This document shows positions 5,198 through 8,032 of a stretch of 8,032 nt of DNA, piece after piece. Origin of the DNA: Planctomycetaceae bacterium (GTDB taxonomy: Bacteria; Planctomycetota; Planctomycetia; Pirellulales; Pirellulaceae). Location of the stretch: contig JAKEHX010000542.1 in the NCBI GenBank assembly GCA_022614795.1, positions 1 to 8,032 of the forward strand, written 5' to 3'. The first letter of the stretch is position 1. The number at the start of each line of letters is the position of its first letter. Below the pieces are notes generated by a model. That model was not told the DNA's origin. It saw only the letters and a program-made list of their open reading frames with translations, and did no database searches. Position numbers and translations under genes: made by a program.

Positions 5198-5220
5198 CCT
5201 CCATGCCCCTGATTGTAGCC
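5198..5220 (-). promoter_or_regulatory. Leader repeat copy 2 (TACAAT box) plus GGAGG
   Basis: The minus strand reads GGCTACAATCAGGGGCATGG and continues AGG. TACAAT is at 5217-5212, 7 bases before an ATG at 5204, as in copy 1. That ATG is out of frame with the membrane protein and opens a 20-codon frame; the GGAGG overlapping it (5202-5198) serves the ATG at 5190. The similarity to copy 3 extends further upstream, across 5205-5239. Confidence 0.5.
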
Positions 5221-5307
5221 AGCCCACTCGTCCCGCGGTTAGCTCGATTGACGTGGACCGCTTCGGCCCCGCATTGCTAGACTGGCGGCAACATGGAGGC
5301 CGGGGCG

Positions 5308-5613
5308 ATGTTTCGATTTACGATACGTGAATTGCTTACGCTCACTCTGGCCGCCGGGTTGGCTGTGGGTTGGTGGTTGGACCGTCGCAGTCTATGGAAG
5401 GATCGCGAGGGCGCTCACAAACTCATTGCACAATATGAGCAGTACCATCTCGATAAAGTCCTAATGCAATACAAGATCGCAGCAGCGCGGGGCACACCGT
5501 TCAGCGTCCACTTACCGTATATCCGAGAAACGTTGGACTATTACGAGAAGGAAACGGCTTTGTGGTCCAACAATTACCCGCCAGAGCCCGGCCCTTCGCC
5601 TTCGTTGCCCTAG
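5308..5613 (+). CDS. FRFTIR-family single-pass membrane miniprotein
   Basis: The gene encodes 101 residues and is the longest of the three FRFTIR paralogues. It begins MFRFTIRELLTLTLAAGLAV then GWWLDR, giving one helix at about residues 8-22. A charged helical domain follows (about 27-60: SLWKDREGAHKLIAQYEQYH, then LDKVLMQYKIAAARG), then a Tyr-rich stretch and a Pro-rich end (PPEPGPSPSLP). The middle could form a coiled coil and dimerise. The function is unknown. I prefer the ATG at 5308 because GGAGG (5295-5299) is 8 bases upstream and the paralogues start at the same residue; the in-frame ATG at 5293 would add MEAGA. It is divergent from the gene starting at 5190 and convergent with the one ending at 5636. 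A TAGACT box at 5278-5283 may be its -10. Confidence 0.75.
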   Translation: MFRFTIRELLTLTLAAGLAVGWWLDRRSLWKDREGAHKLIAQYEQYHLDKVLMQYKIAAARGTPFSVHLPYIRETLDYYEKETALWSNNYPPEPGPSPSLP

Positions 5614-5643
5614 CGGCAGCGATGCCTTGAGCGGTCTAGGGCA
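5606..5643. terminator. Inverted repeat enclosing two convergent stop codons
   Basis: TGCCCTAG (5606-5613) and CTAGGGCA (5636-5643) are perfect 8-base inverted arms. Each ends with the TAG stop of one gene: 5611-5613 for the plus-strand gene, 5638-5636 for the minus-strand gene. The 22-base loop contains a smaller hairpin, GGCA-GCGA-TGCC (5615-5626), with a GNRA-type tetraloop. It is a likely bidirectional transcript end, without T-tracts. Confidence 0.45.
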
Positions 5644-5788
5644 GGGGTGCTGACGAGTTGGACAGTTTACTTCTCATTTCCTGTCGCAGCTCAACGTTTT
5701 CTTTTAGGACTTGCCCTAGACTCAGCAATTGCAGTTCGGTCACCGCTACGCCACTGTGGACTTCGCGCTTTGCTGGCTTGTCGTCCAT
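5636..5788 (-). CDS. 50-aa coiled-coil-like soluble miniprotein
   Basis: The gene encodes 50 residues, starting MDDKPAKREVHSGVAVTELQ. The middle section (about residues 17-42) has leucine and valine residues at heptad-like spacing among charged residues (LLSLGQVLKENVELRQEM), suggesting a short coiled coil. There is no membrane helix or signal peptide. The family is not recognised. The ATG at 5788 lies 7 bases after TACAAT in leader repeat copy 3, the same arrangement as at 4880. The frame is open back to 5839, but that part has no sensible start. The stop codon lies in one arm of the inverted repeat at 5606-5643, facing the end of the plus-strand FRFTIR gene. Its short length lowers certainty. 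Confidence 0.5.
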   Translation of the reverse strand: MDDKPAKREVHSGVAVTELQLLSLGQVLKENVELRQEMRSKLSNSSAPLP

Positions 5789-5804
5789 ACCCCTGATTGT
5801 AGCC
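5786..5804 (-). promoter_or_regulatory. Leader repeat copy 3 (TACAAT box)
   Basis: The minus strand reads GGCTACAATCAGGGGTATGG. TACAAT (5801-5796) is 7 bases before the ATG at 5788. Similarity to copy 2 continues upstream through GCCC, CTCG and GGTT blocks on the plus strand up to about 5823. A TTGTCA lies 21 bases upstream of TACAAT, too far for a standard -35. Confidence 0.5.
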
Positions 5805-5821
5805 GGCCCGCTCGCCCTTGG

Positions 5822-5849
5822 TTGACAACTTCCCGCCATGACCTATGGT
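5822..5849 (+). promoter_or_regulatory. Candidate sigma-70-type promoter
   Basis: A perfect TTGACA (5822-5827) is followed after 16 bases by TATGGT (5844-5849, 4 of 6 matches). Transcription would start near 5856, just ahead of the 47-aa gene at 5870. The promoter region is divergent from leader repeat copy 3. Confidence 0.45.
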
Positions 5850-5869
5850 TGCTGGGGAGACTCTCCATC

Positions 5870-6013
5870 ATGCCTGAGCACCTTGCGTTCTATTGCGCGG
5901 CCATCGTCTTGATCTGGTATCTCGACCGCGTGGCGAGAAACGACAGGCGCAAAGCTTCCAGGGTGTTCCGCATGGGAACACCCCCGCCGAACGCAACCTG
6001 TTTGAGCTGGTGA
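5870..6013 (+). CDS. 47-aa single-helix membrane miniprotein
   Basis: The gene encodes 47 residues beginning MPEHLAFYCAAIVLIWYLDR. A hydrophobic segment (about residues 5-18) is followed by a strongly basic stretch (RVARNDRRKASR), which by the positive-inside rule would place the C-terminus in the cytoplasm. The hydrophobic part is short for a membrane span. The family is not recognised. Support comes from context: TTGACA/TATGGT promoter at 5822-5849, GGGGAG at 5854-5859 ten bases before the ATG, and a strong terminator starting 13 bases after the stop. Together they form a compact complete transcription unit. The last 12 residues are irregular, and the start could differ. Confidence 0.5.
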   Translation: MPEHLAFYCAAIVLIWYLDRVARNDRRKASRVFRMGTPPPNATCLSW

Positions 6014-6025
6014 GGTCGTTTTCAC

Positions 6026-6054
6026 GCCCCGCCTCTCTATGGCGGGGCTTTTTT
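6026..6054 (+). terminator. Strong intrinsic terminator
   Basis: GCCCCGCC (6026-6033) pairs perfectly with GGCGGGGC (6041-6048) around loop TCTCTAT, followed by six T (6049-6054). This is a textbook rho-independent terminator. It closes the unit ending at 6013 and lies only 9 bases before the TACAAT box of the next gene. Confidence 0.9.
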
Positions 6055-6063
6055 GTGCGCGGG

Positions 6064-6076
6064 TACAATGGGCGGG
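6064..6076 (+). promoter_or_regulatory. TACAAT box with 7-base spacing to ATG
   Basis: TACAAT (6064-6069) is followed by GGGCGGG and then the ATG at 6077. This is the same -10-to-ATG distance as in the three minus-strand leader repeats. There is no -35 match at 17 bases, where the terminator arm lies. The mRNA would be leaderless or nearly so. Confidence 0.4.
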
Positions 6077-6220
6077 ATGGAATCCAAAGGCAGCGAGTCC
6101 GCGGGTCGCAAGTCGCTCGTCTCGCTGGCTGTGCTCGCCGCGGCGCTTGTCCCGCTTGCCTACGCTCTTTCTGTCGGCCCGGCAGCATGGCTATTCGCCA
6201 ATCACTACCTATCGGAATAG
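6077..6220 (+). CDS. 47-aa membrane miniprotein, probably cut short by an in-frame TAG
   Basis: The gene encodes 47 residues: a polar, Ser-rich N-terminus (MESKGSESAGRKS), one membrane helix at about residues 14-33 (LVSLAVLAAALVPLAYALS), then VGPAAWLFANHYLSE and a TAG at 6218-6220. The LSVGPAAWL pattern recalls a planctomycete small-protein family that, as I remember it, continues with an aromatic-rich second half. The same frame indeed stays open for 31 more codons to a TAA at 6314-6316, so the TAG looks like a nonsense change. The first half still contains the whole helix, so a working short protein is possible. There is no Shine-Dalgarno beyond GGGCGGG; TACAAT is 7 bases upstream of the ATG. 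Confidence 0.55.
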   Translation: MESKGSESAGRKSLVSLAVLAAALVPLAYALSVGPAAWLFANHYLSE

Positions 6221-6316
6221 GCATTCGTCACCTACGTGACCCCGCTGGCAATCCTACGCGGGATTCTCCCGCCCCTCGATGCCGCGATGAATTGGTATTT
6301 GGCGCATTGGGTCTAA
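6218..6316 (+). pseudogene. In-frame continuation after the TAG, likely lost C-terminal half
   Basis: Reading on past TAG (6218-6220) in the same frame gives 31 codons starting AFVTYVTPLAILRGILPPLD and ending NWYLAHWV, then TAA. Codons are GC-ending and the residues aromatic-rich, as expected for the rest of the small membrane protein. There is no start codon with a ribosome binding site in it. A single base change or sequencing error would restore a 79-residue protein (78 residues plus the one at the TAG). Confidence 0.5.
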
Positions 6317-6383
6317 TGCGTCGCGGCCGTGCGGGTAAATAGCGGACCCCAGCACGGTCGCTGACCCCGCTCCCCCGTCGGCT

Positions 6384-7454
6384 TCAGAATTGCCCGCCGA
6401 CTTCGCCCCCGTTCCGGCTGCCAAGCGCCTGCCAGGTCACGACTTGGATCGTGCTAGTGACAAACTGAATGTGCCCGTCGCAGAATAGGGCGTGGACGCC
6501 GCCGGGATGCCGGCTGCGAGCGGCGACGTTGTGCGACAAGCGGTCCCACCAATGGTTCGTGCGGATGCTGTGGGGCAATCCTCCCCGGCAATCCACGTTG
6601 GGATCGTTCGGCGGCCGGATGTGGTTGTACATGGAATGACCGGGGGCGCCATAGAGCCAGCGACTTCCCCGCGTTTGTTGGAGCTGCAAGCCAGAGCCGT
6701 GGCACTGCGCGGCATAGTCGGTCAGCTCGGGGCCATTGGTGGCGTTGTCATTGCCCCGCGTCAGCACAAACCCGTTGGTCTTACTGACTCCGTCCCAGGT
6801 CGTGGGGCCTCCCGCGTCTGCCTTCACGGTTTCGCTCACACAAACCGTCTGGCTCGAACCATCGATCAGGTCCCGAAATCCTACGGTCGAGTTCTCAAAA
6901 AACACGCCGGTCACTTGGACGCCGCCCGGATTGCGAGGCGAGACGGGGTATGTCGTTCCGGTGCTAAGCGGGTAATTGTGAACCGCGCTGTTTACGATCA
7001 CGCCGTTGACCACGTTCGACTGGAGGATGCGGTGCGAGTCAGACGGGCACAGGAAGAAGGGAATCGTCTGTCCTAGAGCAACGCCATTGAGCGCCGGATC
7101 GTCGGGATTGGCATTAAAGTTCACCTGCTGATACAGGCTATTGGCCTCGAGATAGGGCAGCAGGTGGGCGTAGGCGGAAAAGCAGCGACCTTCCCCATCG
7201 ATCAGGGTTCGCAGGCGTCCTGGGGGAAAGCAATTGTGGACGCTGTGGTAATTGTTGATTGACAGTCCGATTTGCTTCAGGTGATTCTGGCATTGGGCAC
7301 GACGCGCGGCCTCGCGAGCTGCTTGTACGGCAGGCAGCAACAACGCCACGAGCACGCCGATGATGGCGATGACGACCAATAGTTCAACAAGCGTAAATCC
7401 CCGTCGGTGGGCAGTGGGAAACCGAGTAGTGTGAAAACAAGGAGTGGGAAACAT
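6384..7454 (-). CDS. DUF1559 prepilin-like (type II pseudopilin-like) protein
   Basis: The gene encodes 356 residues. Residues 17-20 are RRGF, and the segment RRGFTLVELLVVIAIIGVL is a class III signal (type IV prepilin) motif: prepilin peptidase would cut after Gly19 and methylate Phe20, with Glu24 as the conserved Glu5 of the mature protein. It is followed by ALLLPAVQAAREAARRAQC and the planctomycete DUF1559 domain, ending with HPGGVHALFCDGHIQF, the H-x9-DG box. Such proteins are present in tens to hundreds of copies in planctomycete genomes. They are probably exported by a type II secretion/pilus-like machine; individual roles are unknown. The start at 7454 is set by GGAGG (7464-7460), 5 bases upstream. 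The frame is open to 7571, but that part has poor composition. An inverted repeat lies upstream at 7475-7511. Confidence 0.92.
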   Translation of the reverse strand: MFPTPCFHTTRFPTAHRRGFTLVELLVVIAIIGVLVALLLPAVQAAREAARRAQCQNHLKQIGLSINNYHSVHNCFPPGRLRTLIDGEGRCFSAYAHLLPYLEANSLYQQVNFNANPDDPALNGVALGQTIPFFLCPSDSHRILQSNVVNGVIVNSAVHNYPLSTGTTYPVSPRNPGGVQVTGVFFENSTVGFRDLIDGSSQTVCVSETVKADAGGPTTWDGVSKTNGFVLTRGNDNATNGPELTDYAAQCHGSGLQLQQTRGSRWLYGAPGHSMYNHIRPPNDPNVDCRGGLPHSIRTNHWWDRLSHNVAARSRHPGGVHALFCDGHIQFVTSTIQVVTWQALGSRNGGEVGGQF

Positions 7455-7474
7455 CGTAGCCTCCACTTCGGGCA

Positions 7475-7511
7475 TGCCATGATAATGACACAGAGCGGCA
7501 TGATTATGGCA
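7475..7511 (-). promoter_or_regulatory. Imperfect palindrome/direct repeat upstream of the DUF1559 gene
   Basis: TGCCATGATAATG (7475-7487) and CATGATTATGGCA (7499-7511) are inverted with 11 of 13 positions pairing around an 11-base loop. They also form a direct repeat (GCCATGATAATG and GGCATGATTATG, 10 of 12 identical) with a 22-base period, about two helical turns. On the minus strand the distal arm contains CATAAT, a -10-like hexamer. It is a plausible operator overlapping a promoter. Confidence 0.4.
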
Positions 7512-7542
7512 TAGGGCTACACCTGCCATGCGGCAAGCGGGA

Positions 7543-8032
7543 TCATGGGGTCCCCAATAGAGCCCGCGCATTGGCCGTTGTTCGCCGGGCGAATTCTTCC
7601 AGCGTTTCGCCTCGAATCTGCGCCACGCACTCGGCCGTATGAACGACGCGGGCCGGTTCGTTGGGCCGCTTGCCGCGAAAAGGCTCCGGCGAAAGATAGG
7701 GCGCGTCGGTCTCGACGAGGATGCGGTCCGCCGGAATCGTGGCCGCGACGGCCCGCAGACGATCCGACTTTTTGAACGTCACCATGCCGGCAAAGCTGAT
7801 GTGCAGGCCCAGGTCGAGGAATTCCGCAGCCTGGGCCGCCGTGGCCGTGTATGAGTGCATCACGCCGGCCAGCGGCCCGCGCCGGCGAGCGTCGCGGAGC
7901 ATCGCCAGGATTTCGGCCGCCGAATCGCGCTGATGGATCACCAGCGGCCTGCCGATTGACTGCGACAGGCGGATGTGCCGGTCGAAATAATCCTGCTGGA
8001 CCGTTAGCGGCGTGTCTTTCCAGTAGAGATCC
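7543..8032 (-). CDS. TatD-family metal-dependent hydrolase, C-terminal part
   Basis: This is the C-terminal 162 residues or so of a TatD family TIM-barrel hydrolase (usual length about 260); the 5' end lies beyond the window. These are metal-dependent deoxyribonucleases or hydrolases of the cytoplasm. Visible family motifs in order are DLYWKDTPLTVQQDYFDRHI, PLVIHQRDS with a metal-ligand His, GVMHSYTATAAQAAEFLDLG with a further His, a FAGMVTFKKSDRLR segment, ETDAPYLSPEP with the catalytic Asp, and RGKRNEPA-like RGKRPNEPARVVHTAE. All expected residues in this part are present, so the gene looks intact. It ends with TGA at 7545-7543, 88 bases before the DUF1559 start on the same strand. That gene has its own putative promoter region, so shared transcription is uncertain. 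Confidence 0.92.
   Translation of the reverse strand, partial: DLYWKDTPLTVQQDYFDRHIRLSQSIGRPLVIHQRDSAAEILAMLRDARRRGPLAGVMHSYTATAAQAAEFLDLGLHISFAGMVTFKKSDRLRAVAATIPADRILVETDAPYLSPEPFRGKRPNEPARVVHTAECVAQIRGETLEEFARRTTANARALLGTP

Noticed and set aside
6341..6366. Bulged hairpin AGC(G)GACC-N7-GGTC-GCT after the DUF1559 gene
   Set aside because: The stem is short, has a bulge and lacks a T-tract on the minus strand, so it was not called a terminator.
1..8032. CRISPR array, insertion sequence, integrase or attachment site
   Set aside because: No regularly spaced repeats, transposase or integrase motifs were seen, and there is no duplicated 3' end of the tRNA-Cys that would mark an integrated element.

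Overview
The window looks like a chromosomal segment of a planctomycete, most likely of the Pirellulales type. The evidence is a DUF1559 prepilin-like protein with the N-terminal methylation motif and a C-terminal H-x9-DG box, an N-terminal NPYASP/NPYEAP motif on membrane proteins, very short membrane proteins starting MFRFTIR or MRYSLRTLL, and a Gly/Tyr/His-rich secreted protein. Base composition is GC-rich and genes are loosely packed. The family names come from recognising motifs by eye; no search was run.

Layout. 228-1544 (+) is a 12-helix-type transporter resembling the BT1 folate-biopterin group. 1774-2121 (+) is a secreted Gly/Tyr/His-rich protein. Two tandem hairpins follow, between it and a convergent minus-strand pair: an unknown conserved-looking 108-aa protein (2829-3155) and a tandem ACT-domain protein (2236-2736). 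A tRNA-Cys(GCA) lies at 3459-3530 (+). After about 470 bases without a gene comes csrA (4001-4423, +), preceded by a good sigma-54-type -24/-12 promoter and carrying an unusually long C-terminal tail.

The most unusual part is 4359-6316, a cluster of seven or eight mini-genes of 47-101 residues, several of them too short for usual ORF cut-offs. On the minus strand there are a three-gene mini-operon (4880 to 4359), a fourth FRFTIR membrane protein (5190-4963) and a 50-aa coiled-coil-like protein (5788-5636). On the plus strand lie another FRFTIR protein (5308-5613), a 47-aa one-helix protein (5870-6013) ending at a strong terminator, and a small membrane protein (6077) interrupted by an in-frame TAG. 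Three of the minus-strand units share a near-identical leader, TACAATCAGGGGCATG or its variant with TATG. Its TACAAT looks like a -10 box exactly 7 bases before an ATG, and the plus-strand gene at 6077 has the same geometry. Two convergent mini-genes also end inside the two arms of one perfect inverted repeat.

The right end carries a DUF1559 pseudopilin-like gene (6384-7454, -) and the C-terminal part of a TatD-family metal-dependent hydrolase (7543 to beyond 8032, -). The window does not show one clear pathway. The mini-gene cluster, with its shared leaders and the post-transcriptional regulator csrA next to it, is the best candidate for something undescribed, although it could simply be lineage-specific duplicated accessory genes.
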